64,000 bases of DNA from Cytobacillus oceanisediminis 2691 (GTDB lineage Bacteria; Bacillota; Bacilli; Bacillales; Cytobacillaceae). Position 1 is the stretch's first letter; each line of letters begins with the position of its first letter. The stretch is taken from assembly GCF_007678455.1 (NCBI RefSeq), contig NZ_VEEP01000001.1, positions 62,001 to 126,000 on the forward strand. The letters are read 5' to 3'. This document shows positions 18,662 to 26,549 of the stretch, one piece after another. The notes under the pieces are model-generated. The model was not told the origin of the DNA. It saw only the letters and a list, made by a program, of their open reading frames with translations, and ran no database searches. The position numbers and the translations under genes are program-made.

Positions 18662-19240
18662 AGGACGCCAATGAGCCGGATTGAAGCTCTAGAAATCCAG
18701 AAACTGGAGAAATGGGTCACCAATAAGCCGGATTGGAGCACTGTAAATCCAGAAAATGGAGAATCAGGTCACCAATAAGGCGGATTGGAGTCATGAAAAT
18801 CCAGAAAATGGAGAATCAGGTCATCAATAAGCCTGATTGGAGCACTGGGAGACCAGAAACTGGAAAAAGAGGTCACCAATAAGCCTGATAGGAGCACTTG
18901 ATACCCAGAAACTGGAGAAAAAGGTCACCAATAAGCCGGATTAGATCAATATTCATCCAAAAAAATGGAAAAAGAGGTCGCCGATACGCCTGATTGGAGC
19001 ACCGGATATCCAGAAACTGGAGAAATGGGTTGCAAATGAGCCGTATTGGTGCCATAAAAGTCCAGAAACTGGAGAAAAAGGTCACCAATGAGCTGTATTG
19101 GTGACCGAAAAATCCAGAAACCGGAAAGAGAGGACACCAATAAGCCGTATTGGTGACCAAAAACGCCAGAAACAAGTAAAAAAGGTCACCAATGAATCAG
19201 CTTGGCGCTCAAATACTCCTAAAACAGGCAAATCCCAATG
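18662..19240 (+). repeat. 52-bp tandem repeat array, 11 units
   Basis: The mark AGGTCACCAATAAGCC (or close variants) recurs with starts at 18662, 18714, 18766, 18818, 18870, 18922, 18975, 19027, 19079, 19131 and 19183, a period of 52 with one 53. Each unit is a 27-nt part (10-nt arm, 7-nt loop, 10-nt arm) plus a 25-nt spacer with CCAG-AAA-CTGG. In units 9 and 10 the arms GGTCACCAAT and ATTGGTGACC pair perfectly, while left units pair only at CCAAT/ATTGG. 52 is not a multiple of 3, so it is not a coding repeat. It fills most of the 18522-19432 gap; 19240-19432 shows only the MFS upstream region. Confidence 0.9.
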
Positions 19241-19432
19241 AGTTGGCTATAGCATAAAAGCCTGCAGAAAAAGCTTTCCATGGAAAAGGAGCCGAAACAG
19301 CAACAGCATACGACCTCCGCACGGTTCTTATCCGCCTCAAGCAGGAGAAGGAAACGGCCAGGAGAAAGTTTTTTGGCACTGGGAAGATGCGATACCATGA
19401 AGATACTAAATGAGTTGTGAGGAGAAATAGTT

Positions 19433-20713
19433 ATGAAAAACTTTGCGGATATTTTCAGGAATGGCAGCTTCACCAAGTTGTTTTTGGCAAATTTCACTTC
19501 CCAAATGGGCAGTACAATCGGCTTGACGGCCTTTATGTTTTACCTGCTTGACCGGTTCGGCTCCCAGCCTGCTTATGCGACAATTACTGAATTGATGTAT
19601 TCTTTGCCCATGCTGGCTGTGTTTTTCTTGATTGGGGTTTTCGCTGACAGGATGGACCGGCAAAAGATTGCCGTGTATTGTGATTGGACTAGCGCTGGTT
19701 TATCGCTTGCGTTGATTGCGGCCATTTTTGTTGGCTGGATGCCGTTGGTCTTTACGGTACTGTTTTTAAGGAGCGCCATTCAAAAGTTCTTTTTCCCCGC
19801 TGAGCATGGAATGGTGCAGGGAATTCTGAAGAAAGAGGATTTTACGACTGCTGCGGGATTGAACCAGCTCGTCATGAGTTTGTTCATGCTATTCGGCAAT
19901 GGTCTTGGAGTTTTGGCTTACTGGTCGATTGGAATTTATGGCGCTATTTTGATTGATACATTATCGTTCATCATCAGTGCTCTTTTGATTCAGAAAACGG
20001 CGGTTTCACTTGAGGCTAGACTACCAAATGGTCCACACAAACTGAAGGAACTGAATATCAAGATGGTCTTCAGTGATTTTAAAGAGGGGTTTTCCTACGT
20101 ATTGAGCAACAGGTTGCTATTTACTTTGATCATCGGCTTCTTTATTTTCGGTATCGTCAATGGAGGTTTCTCGGTCATGCCGATCTTTATCCTGAAGTAT
20201 AAGCTTGCGCCAGAATCCTATGAGCAATACTCGATTGTTATCGGTTTGGTGTTCGGATTCGGTGTATTGATTGGCAGCTTCATCGCTTCACTGCTTTCAC
20301 AAAAAGTTAAGCTATATCACCTGATTTCAGCGGGACTATTGATTGCTGGCAGTTTCACGGCTCTTGCTTCACTTCCTAATAATATCTACATATTCCTCGG
20401 CATTCTCTTTATCTCTGCCTTGGCACTGCCGCTTATCAATGTTGGGATTGGCGGATGGCTGCCAAGCATCATCGATCCTAAAATGATGGGGAGGGTCCAG
20501 GGGCTGATCAGTCCGCTGACCATGCTCTCCCAGTCGCTGACGCTTGCTTTCATTGCCTATAGCTTCCCGGTTTTGCTGACAATTGAAATGCTCTATTGGA
20601 TTGTTGGCGGCTGTCTTGCATTAGTAGGTTTATTTTATCTGATTGCCCTGCCAAAACTTGCCGAAGAACAGACTGCTGGAGTCGAAAAAGCCGCAGCAGA
20701 GTCAGGAGTATAG
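19433..20713 (+). CDS. major facilitator superfamily transporter (MFS_3 type)
   Basis: 426 residues with 12 predicted membrane segments. The loop after TM2 carries GVFADRMDRQKIAVYCD, matching the MFS signature GxxxDRxxR. The N-terminal FRNGSFTKLFLANFTSQMGS is typical of the MFS_3 group that includes macrolide-type effluxers. The substrate is not predictable. TGAGGAGAAATAG provides the ribosome binding site. It lies alone between the 52-bp array and the sigY operon, with its own terminator. Confidence 0.88.
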   Translation: MKNFADIFRNGSFTKLFLANFTSQMGSTIGLTAFMFYLLDRFGSQPAYATITELMYSLPMLAVFFLIGVFADRMDRQKIAVYCDWTSAGLSLALIAAIFVGWMPLVFTVLFLRSAIQKFFFPAEHGMVQGILKKEDFTTAAGLNQLVMSLFMLFGNGLGVLAYWSIGIYGAILIDTLSFIISALLIQKTAVSLEARLPNGPHKLKELNIKMVFSDFKEGFSYVLSNRLLFTLIIGFFIFGIVNGGFSVMPIFILKYKLAPESYEQYSIVIGLVFGFGVLIGSFIASLLSQKVKLYHLISAGLLIAGSFTALASLPNNIYIFLGILFISALALPLINVGIGGWLPSIIDPKMMGRVQGLISPLTMLSQSLTLAFIAYSFPVLLTIEMLYWIVGGCLALVGLFYLIALPKLAEEQTAGVEKAAAESGV

Positions 20714-20742
20714 AAGAAAGTCCTTTGTGGGCTTTCTTTTTT
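20713..20742 (+). terminator. terminator of the MFS gene
   Basis: AGAAAGTCC / GGGCTTTCT stem, TTTGT loop, then TTTTTT. Confidence 0.8.
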
Positions 20743-20762
20743 TGAGCCAATAAAAACTTTTT

Positions 20763-20787
20763 TGAACGATTCTTTACTTCCGTCGTC
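20763..20787 (+). promoter_or_regulatory. candidate ECF (sigma-Y-type) autoregulatory promoter
   Basis: TGAACG, 15 nt, then CGTC, resembling the B. subtilis sigma-Y promoter elements, about 70 bp before the sigY start. The spacing is slightly short, so this is tentative. Confidence 0.5.
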
Positions 20788-20854
20788 TTATGAATAAATA
20801 ATAAAAGATAGAGATGAATTTATAGGGTGGCGGGGAAAGCGAGGCATGCTTTTT

Positions 20855-21406
20855 ATGGATGAAATAGAGTTAATTACTGAAGCGAAAAAAGGTGACCACC
20901 GTTCGTTCGCTGTGCTTTTCAGGAATCATTATCCCCTGCTGGTGAAATACCTGATGAAGATTACGATGAATCCTGATCTCTCAGAAGAACTGGCACAGGC
21001 AACAATGGCAAAATGTGTGGAGAAGATACACTTATTCAATGGGAAATCCAAGTTCTCCTCGTGGCTCATCAGCATCGCAACAAATATGTATATCGACCAG
21101 CACCGAAAGAAGAAGCGCGAAAGTGAGTGGAACGATGGAGAAGCAAGGTCTCGCAAGCTTCAATGGCATATGGAATCCAGGAATGAGGAATGGACAGATG
21201 CACTTGCCGCCTTATCCAGACTGTCAGATGAAATGAGGATCCCGCTCATTCTTAAGCACTATTATGGATATTCATATGATGAGATAGGTGAAATCCTGAA
21301 TATCGCCGCTGGTACTGCAAAGTCTAGAGTCCACCACGGGCTTTTAGCCGTTAGAAGGGAGCTGAAAGTTGATGAAAAACCAAAAGGGAATCTTGTCAAA
21401 CGATGA
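20855..21406 (+). CDS. sigY: ECF sigma factor, SigY-like
   Basis: 183 residues. Region 2 runs about 10-85 (FAVLFRNHYPLLVKYLMKI, FSSWLISIATNMYIDQHR) and region 4 about 120-170 (LILKHYYGYSYDEIGEILN then GTAKSRVHHGL). The two next genes match the YxlC and YxlD accessory proteins that follow sigY in B. subtilis, which fixes the identity beyond a generic ECF factor. The ATG at 20846 abuts GAGG, while ATG 20855 is spaced 10 nt. Its end overlaps the yxlC start. It probably drives its own operon from the candidate promoter upstream and is held inactive by YxlD/YxlC. Confidence 0.85.
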   Translation: MDEIELITEAKKGDHRSFAVLFRNHYPLLVKYLMKITMNPDLSEELAQATMAKCVEKIHLFNGKSKFSSWLISIATNMYIDQHRKKKRESEWNDGEARSRKLQWHMESRNEEWTDALAALSRLSDEMRIPLILKHYYGYSYDEIGEILNIAAGTAKSRVHHGLLAVRRELKVDEKPKGNLVKR

Positions 21407-21716
21407 TCAAATGGATAAGGAATTAATTGAAACCATCAGCGCGATTCATAATGGACTGGACAAATTGGATTCCATGGACACCTTTACTCCTGATGAAAAG
21501 TGGTTTGAACAAATGGTGCTGAATCAGCAGAAGGTTCAAAAAAAGAAATTCCTCAAGGAGCTGACATGGTTCATTTTGTGTGCCGGGCTGATCCTTACAA
21601 TGGTCATCTTCACAATGCTGGAAGTGCCGATACTATTCTATATGCTCCAGGCTGTTACAGTGGCTATCGCCGCTTTTTCTGGATACAAAGGAATGCAGAA
21701 GCAGGTGGACAGCTGA
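21372..21716 (+). CDS. yxlC: YxlC-like membrane protein of the sigma-Y operon
   Basis: 114 residues: a soluble N-terminal helix-rich part (LIETISAIHNGLDKLDSM and TPDEKWFEQMVLNQQKVQKK) and two C-terminal transmembrane segments (LTWFILCAGLILTMVIF and FYMLQAVTVAIAAFSGY). The layout and position match YxlC, which together with YxlD restrains SigY in B. subtilis. The ATG at 21372 has GGGAG about 10 nt upstream. The gene overlaps sigY by 35 nt and yxlD by 1 nt, so all three are translationally coupled. Confidence 0.8.
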   Translation: MKNQKGILSNDDQMDKELIETISAIHNGLDKLDSMDTFTPDEKWFEQMVLNQQKVQKKKFLKELTWFILCAGLILTMVIFTMLEVPILFYMLQAVTVAIAAFSGYKGMQKQVDS

Positions 21717-21922
21717 TGAACGAAGAACTGTCACCACTCATGCTGGCTGTCGTTATCGTAATCTTATTAATGCAGAGCATTTTTCTGTTTACCAATGCCC
21801 GGAAGCATGGCCATAATTATTGGCTATGGGGGATATTGGGATTGATCCAGGCTCCCATGCCGCTGCTTTTTTACCTGCTGTTTGTTAGAAAGATTTGGCA
21901 CAAGAAATCGGCAAATCATTAA
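21716..21922 (+). CDS. yxlD: YxlD-like anti-sigma-Y membrane protein
   Basis: 68 residues with two membrane segments (LMLAVVIVILLMQSIFLF and LWGILGLIQAPMPLLFYLLF) separated by NARKHGHNYW, the PLD-nuclease-N-like fold of YxlD. In B. subtilis YxlD is the main negative regulator of SigY. A longer frame exists upstream, but the ATG at 21716 with AGGTGG upstream and the TGATG coupling to yxlC fix the start. The downstream yxlEFG genes known from B. subtilis are not present. Confidence 0.8.
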   Translation: MNEELSPLMLAVVIVILLMQSIFLFTNARKHGHNYWLWGILGLIQAPMPLLFYLLFVRKIWHKKSANH

Positions 21923-21951
21923 AAATGATGAAAAATATCGAAAAGTTAGAA

Positions 21952-21983
21952 TTGACACAATTGCCCTTAAGGTGATAACCTTA
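21952..21983 (+). promoter_or_regulatory. promoter with overlapping dyad operator upstream of the bmrCD leader
   Basis: TTGACA at 21952-21957, a weak -10 GATAAC at 21974, and a perfect dyad TAAGGT-GATA-ACCTTA at 21968-21983 overlapping the -10. This suits a repressor or MerR-type activator. The bound protein is unknown. Confidence 0.55.
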
Positions 21984-22023
21984 CAAAGTAATGGAAAAAA
22001 TAACTAAAAGGAGGGTTACTGAT

Positions 22024-22092
22024 ATGAACATTGTAAAAATCGCCAACTACGATCAACTGAATACTTGTAACCCATCCTTTTACGATAATTGA
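22024..22092 (+). CDS. 22-residue leader peptide of the bmrCD-like operon
   Basis: MNIVKIANYDQLNTCNPSFY plus DN, behind a very strong AAGGAGGG site. Its codons for Cys-Asn-Pro (GTAACCCAT, 22067-22075) can pair with ATGGGTTGC at 22127-22135 (8 Watson-Crick plus one G-U, extended by CCTT/AAGG across a bulge). A ribosome stalled on this ORF would break that pairing and free the second strand to compete with the terminator at 22181. In B. subtilis bmrCD is controlled by a leader peptide (BmrB) and drug-induced ribosome stalling. The mechanism here is inferred from layout. Confidence 0.7.
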   Translation: MNIVKIANYDQLNTCNPSFYDN

Positions 22093-22180
22093 CTTGTTAA
22101 TCAATTTTATCTATTAAGCTGAAGGCATGGGTTGCGCATCCGCGTGACGTGTGCTTTTTCTGTCTTTATCAAGTGATTCA

Positions 22181-22213
22181 AGACATATCGCATGCTGCGG
22201 TATGTCTTTTTTC
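22181..22213 (+). terminator. attenuator terminator upstream of bmrCD
   Basis: AGACATAtCGC / GCGgTATGTCT stem (one T-G pair) with an ATGCT loop, then TTTTTTC. It sits between the leader peptide and the transporter genes. Confidence 0.85.
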
Positions 22214-22259
22214 ATGTCCAGCGAAGTTCCATTCCAAAAATATTTAAGGAGGAAACAAA

Positions 22260-22316
22260 ATGGTCAACGCAAATGTAAAGAAATTAGTAAAAGAGGAACA
22301 TCTGGAAAGCGGCTAG
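22260..22316 (+). CDS. second short ORF (18 residues) before bmrC
   Basis: MVNANVKKLVKEEHLESG behind a perfect AAGGAGG spaced 8 nt, after the attenuator terminator and 34 nt before bmrC. It is a strongly charged helix-like peptide. It could be a translated small protein or a translational coupler for bmrC. It has the best ribosome binding site in the operon, so translation is likely. Confidence 0.55.
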   Translation: MVNANVKKLVKEEHLESG

Positions 22317-22350
22317 TCAGTTTTTACAACAGAGAGGAGAGTGACTGACC

Positions 22351-24108
22351 ATGTTATCGGTATTATCAAAGTTAAGCTGGTTTTTCAAAGAAAACTGGAA
22401 AAGGTACAGTGTTGCAATTTCATTGCTGATTTTTGTCGGCATACTCGATGTACTTCCGCCAAAAATCGTTGGGATGGCCATTGATTCCATCCAACTGGGC
22501 TCCATAAATAAGCAATTGATCTTTAAGTATATTGGCGCGCTGGCGCTGATTACAGTTGTCTCATATTTCATCACTTATATTTGGATGTATCAGTTATTCG
22601 GCGGGGCTTTCCTGATTGAGAGGAAGCTGAGGACCCGCTTCATGAAACATATGCTTAAAATGACTCCGGCTTTTTTTGAAAAGAACCGGACAGGGGACTT
22701 GATGGCAAGAGCGACGAACGATCTAAAGGCCATTTCCATCACGGCCGGTTTCGGCGTCTTGACTCTGGTCGATTCAAGCATTTTTATGCTGACCATTGTG
22801 CTTACGATGGGCATTTTCATCAGCTGGGAACTGACACTTGTCTCCATTATCCCGCTGCCCATCATGGCCTATCTGATCAATCTATATGGGAAGAGGATTC
22901 ATTCCAAATTCACGTCCGCCCAGGATGCATTCGGGGAGCTGAATGACCGGGTGCTTGAATCTGTATCAGGAGTAAGGGTCATCAGGGCCTATGTTCAGGA
23001 AAAAGCCGATGAGTCAAGATTCCATGAGTTGACGGAAGACGTCTATCGCAAAAATGTGGAAGTCGCAAAAATTGATTCTTTATTTGAACCGACGATTAAA
23101 ATTCTTGTCGGGCTGAGTTACCTTATTGGCCTGGGCTATGGAGCCTTCCTCGTATTCCAGCAGAAGCTGACGCTGGGTGAACTGGTGAGTTTCAATGTTT
23201 ATCTGGGAATGCTCATCTGGCCAATGTTCGCAATTGGAGAACTGATTAATGTCATGCAGCGCGGCAACGCTTCTCTTGACCGCCTGAACGAAACATTGTC
23301 CTACAAGGAAGATGTTGCTGATCCGATTAAGCCGGTAGAGGGCAATGAGCCTGAATCTATACAGATGTCTGAGTTGACATTCAAATATCCTTCTTCAAAA
23401 GTGAATAATCTTGATCAAATTAAGCTGCATTTGAATCGCGGCCAAACACTCGGTATTGTTGGCAAGACAGGAAGCGGCAAAACGACTTTGATCAAACAGC
23501 TGCTCAGGGAATATCCTGAAGGCAGCGGAAATCTGCTTGTGTCCGGTGTGCCAATCCAGGAACACAGCTTGAGGCAGACAAGGAGCTGGATGGGCTATGT
23601 CCCGCAGGAAAACATCCTTTTTTCCCGTTCGGTGAAAGAAAACATCCTGTTCGGAAACCCGCTGGCAACGGATAAGGAGTTGCAGGATATTATTGATTTG
23701 TCGGCTTTCCGCAAGGATTTGGAAATGCTTCCTGAAGGCTTGGAAACCCTTGTCGGTGAAAAGGGAGTTGCCCTTTCTGGGGGACAAAAACAGCGGATTT
23801 CGATTGCACGCGCTTTGATCAAGGATCCGGAAATTCTGATTCTTGATGACTCGCTTTCGGCAGTCGATGCCAAAACTGAGAAAAAGATCATAGATAATAT
23901 CCGCAGAGAGCGGAATGCCAAAACAACCATCATCACGACACACCGATTATCTGCTGTGGAGCATGCAGACCATATCGTTGTCCTGGAAGATGGAAAAATC
24001 GTTGAGGAAGGTACTCATGAACAATTGATGGAGGCCAAAGGCTGGTACCACGCTCAATATATCATGCAGCTGGCAGAAGCAGTCGAAGAGGAGGTGCACT
24101 CCCAATGA
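22351..24108 (+). CDS. bmrC: ABC exporter half-transporter, BmrC/YheI-like
   Basis: 585 residues: six membrane helices (about 15-310), then an ATP-binding domain with Walker A GKTGSGKTT, signature LSGGQKQR and Walker B ILILDDSLSAVD. The residue after the Walker B Asp is Asp rather than the catalytic Glu, the hallmark of the degenerate half of heterodimeric exporters such as BmrC. It pairs with the next gene, which has a normal Glu. The pair exports drugs or other hydrophobic compounds. The stop overlaps the next start by 4 nt (ATGA). Expression is predicted to be attenuated by the upstream leader. Confidence 0.9.
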   Translation: MLSVLSKLSWFFKENWKRYSVAISLLIFVGILDVLPPKIVGMAIDSIQLGSINKQLIFKYIGALALITVVSYFITYIWMYQLFGGAFLIERKLRTRFMKHMLKMTPAFFEKNRTGDLMARATNDLKAISITAGFGVLTLVDSSIFMLTIVLTMGIFISWELTLVSIIPLPIMAYLINLYGKRIHSKFTSAQDAFGELNDRVLESVSGVRVIRAYVQEKADESRFHELTEDVYRKNVEVAKIDSLFEPTIKILVGLSYLIGLGYGAFLVFQQKLTLGELVSFNVYLGMLIWPMFAIGELINVMQRGNASLDRLNETLSYKEDVADPIKPVEGNEPESIQMSELTFKYPSSKVNNLDQIKLHLNRGQTLGIVGKTGSGKTTLIKQLLREYPEGSGNLLVSGVPIQEHSLRQTRSWMGYVPQENILFSRSVKENILFGNPLATDKELQDIIDLSAFRKDLEMLPEGLETLVGEKGVALSGGQKQRISIARALIKDPEILILDDSLSAVDAKTEKKIIDNIRRERNAKTTIITTHRLSAVEHADHIVVLEDGKIVEEGTHEQLMEAKGWYHAQYIMQLAEAVEEEVHSQ

Positions 24109-26108
24109 GTACAGGAAAAAGACTGTTCCAATATGCATTAAATTATAAAAGAATCATTTTAGTGGCGCTGGCCATGTTGACTGTCGCTGTCGTCGCTGAT
24201 CTTGCTGGCCCGTTCATCGCCAAGCGGATGATCGACCACCATATCCTTGGGATTGAATCGGTCTGGCATACGACAGACGAACAAAGCGGGGCTGTAAAAT
24301 ATAAAGGCAACTTATATACAAAAGAAGATATGGAGCAGGAAACGGACTCTGCCCAAATTCTTCAGGTAGGCAGGAATTTTGTGTTTGTCGATGCAAAGAT
24401 TGAATTTGACGGCAACCGCAGTTATGAGGATGGGGTCTTGACGATCAACAAAGGAGCTAAGGCTGCCCAGTATGAAGCTGAACTGCTGTCAGGCGAGGAG
24501 TTGATGGGTTTTTACCGGCCTGAAATTCCGGGTATTATTAAGCTGCTGGCCTTCTATTTCGGTTTGCTGATCATTGCTGCAATCTTTCAGTATGGCCAGA
24601 GATTCTATCTGCAAAAGTCAGCTAACAGGATCATTCAGAAGCTGAGGGAGGATGTTTTCCGGCAGATTCAGCGGCTGCCAATCCGTTATTTTGATAATTT
24701 GCCAGCTGGAAAGGTCGTCGCCAGGATCACGAACGATACAGAAGCGATACGTGAACTTTATGTAACCGTACTGTCCACGTTCTTTACTAGTTTCATCTAT
24801 ATTACCGGCATCTATATTGCCTTGTTCATTCTGAATGCCAGGCTTGCGGCAATCTGCTTGCTGTTATTGCCAGTTCTGTTCGTGTGGGCAAAGCTATACC
24901 GCAAATATGCATCGAAGTATAATCATGTCATTCGCTCACGGGTAAGCGACATCAACGGAGTGATCAATGAATCAATACAGGGTATGAGCATCATCCAGGC
25001 GTTCGGCCGGGAAAAAGAAACACAAAAGGATTTCGAGAAGCTCAACAACGAGCATTTCACCTATCAGAATAAACTGCTGAGCCTGAATTCATCGACTTCT
25101 CATAACCTTGTCGCAGTGTTGAGGAATATCGTTTTTGTTGCGTTCATCTGGTATTTCGGCGGCGAGGCCCTGCAGCCTTCATCTGCTATCTCACTGGGGA
25201 TGCTTTATGCGTTCGTCGATTATATCAACCGGCTTTTCAATCCTGTCCAGGGGATCGTCAACCAGCTGGCTAATCTGGAGCAGGCATTGGTTGCCGGGGA
25301 GCGAGTTTTCAAACTGATGGATGAGGAAGGAATTGATGTCAGCGAGGAAGAGATTCCGCGCTATAAAGGAAATGTAACTTTCGATCATGTTTCCTTCGGT
25401 TATAAAGAAGGCGAATATGTCCTGAAAGATCTTAACTTTGAAGCTAAACAAGGAGAAACCGTAGCACTCGTCGGTCATACAGGATCCGGCAAAAGCTCGA
25501 TCATGAATCTGCTGTTCAGATTTTACGATCCACAGGAAGGTAAGATCTTGATTGATGGCATGGATATTTCAGAAATGCCCCGGCAGACCTTGCGTAAGTA
25601 TATGGGCATTGTCCTTCAGGATCCGTTCCTCTTCACTGGGACGATCGCTTCCAATGTCAGCCTTGATCACCCTTCGATCTCAAGGGATACTGTCGAGAAA
25701 GCACTGCAAAGCGTTGGAGCTGACCGCGTCCTGAAAAACCTTGAAAATGGTTATGATGAGCCGGTGATTGAGAAGGGAAGTACACTTTCCAGCGGGCAAA
25801 GGCAGTTGATCTCTTTTGCCAGGGCCCTGGCTTTTGACCCAGCCATCCTGATCCTTGATGAGGCAACCTCAAGCATTGATACTGAGACCGAGGCAATCAT
25901 CCAGGATGCGATGGATGTCCTGAAGGAAGGAAGAACGACCTTCATCATTGCCCACAGGCTGTCGACCATCCGCAATGCCGACCAAATCCTTGTATTGGAT
26001 CGCGGCCGTATTGTGGAAAAAGGCAACCATGATCAATTAATGGAATCTAAAGGGAAGTATTATCAAATGTACCAGCTGCAGCTTGGAAACAAATCGAAGG
26101 CAGGTTAA
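24105..26108 (+). CDS. bmrD: ABC exporter half-transporter, BmrD/YheH-like
   Basis: 667 residues. TM1 is followed by an extracellular insert (about residues 45-140: YKGNLYTKEDMEQE, then INKGAKAAQYEAELLSGEE) before TM2, characteristic of BmrD/YheH. The ATP-binding domain has Walker A GHTGSGKSS, Walker B LILDEATSSID with catalytic Glu, and the signature LSSGQRQ (Ser for the first Gly). The complementary substitutions in the two subunits leave one consensus and one degenerate ATP site. It is the functional partner of the upstream BmrC-like protein. Confidence 0.9.
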   Translation: MSTGKRLFQYALNYKRIILVALAMLTVAVVADLAGPFIAKRMIDHHILGIESVWHTTDEQSGAVKYKGNLYTKEDMEQETDSAQILQVGRNFVFVDAKIEFDGNRSYEDGVLTINKGAKAAQYEAELLSGEELMGFYRPEIPGIIKLLAFYFGLLIIAAIFQYGQRFYLQKSANRIIQKLREDVFRQIQRLPIRYFDNLPAGKVVARITNDTEAIRELYVTVLSTFFTSFIYITGIYIALFILNARLAAICLLLLPVLFVWAKLYRKYASKYNHVIRSRVSDINGVINESIQGMSIIQAFGREKETQKDFEKLNNEHFTYQNKLLSLNSSTSHNLVAVLRNIVFVAFIWYFGGEALQPSSAISLGMLYAFVDYINRLFNPVQGIVNQLANLEQALVAGERVFKLMDEEGIDVSEEEIPRYKGNVTFDHVSFGYKEGEYVLKDLNFEAKQGETVALVGHTGSGKSSIMNLLFRFYDPQEGKILIDGMDISEMPRQTLRKYMGIVLQDPFLFTGTIASNVSLDHPSISRDTVEKALQSVGADRVLKNLENGYDEPVIEKGSTLSSGQRQLISFARALAFDPAILILDEATSSIDTETEAIIQDAMDVLKEGRTTFIIAHRLSTIRNADQILVLDRGRIVEKGNHDQLMESKGKYYQMYQLQLGNKSKAG

Positions 26109-26110
26109 AA

Positions 26111-26148
26111 AGAGATCCACACTCATTCTTAAGGGGTGTGGATCTTTT
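26111..26148 (+). terminator. terminator of the bmrCD operon
   Basis: AGATCCACAC / GTGTGGATCT, ~13-nt loop, then TTTTTATG. Confidence 0.85.
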
Positions 26149-26291
26149 TATGTCCTCAGCTGCCTTATCTCTGTGTGATAACTCACTATAATCCCTGTTT
26201 TTGTCACAGAACGTTGCGAAACATCCCCGTTGACTCACGTTTTCCTGTGGTAGTTTAATAATAACTAAATTAATTTCAGGAGGTTGTTTAG

Positions 26292-26375
26292 ATGGCGGAA
26301 CTCACAGTAACTTTAAGCATCGCGAGCATCATGATCCTGGGCTATTATATCGGATATGCAATTTATAAAGCATAA
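26292..26375 (+). CDS. 27-residue single-span membrane peptide
   Basis: MAELTVTLSIASIMILGYY then IGYAIYKA: one membrane helix rich in Ile/Tyr/Gly. AGGAGG lies 9 nt before the ATG and a strong terminator lies 24 nt after the stop, so it is an independent transcript. Not recognised; function unknown. Confidence 0.65.
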   Translation: MAELTVTLSIASIMILGYYIGYAIYKA

Positions 26376-26398
26376 CCCTGGGCAAAAAAAGACATAAT

Positions 26399-26437
26399 GA
26401 AAGCGGAAGCAGCACTCATGACTGCTTCCGCTTTTTG
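26399..26437 (+). terminator. intrinsic terminator
   Basis: AAAGCGGAAGCAG / CTGCTTCCGCTTT perfect stem, 9-nt loop, T tail. Confidence 0.88.
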
Positions 26438-26549
26438 CATTTGAGGCAAATGCACTTTTCTGTTATTCCAGCTTTAAAAAAGGTATCCTGAAAGCGGAAA
26501 TGTTTGAAATGTTTAGATAAGTAAATAATTAGATTGAGGAGGGATCGTT

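Noticed and set aside
18873-19175. 100-residue minus-strand ORF with repeated FLQFLDI-type segments
   Set aside because: It is a translation of the 52-bp repeat. 52 is not a multiple of 3, no ribosome binding site is present, and the frame is open only by base composition.
18662-19240. CRISPR array
   Set aside because: Units are contiguous 52-mers with conserved spacers; there are no unique spacers and no cas genes.
23395-23943. 182-residue minus-strand ORF inside bmrC
   Set aside because: Antisense shadow over conserved ATPase motifs; no ribosome binding site.
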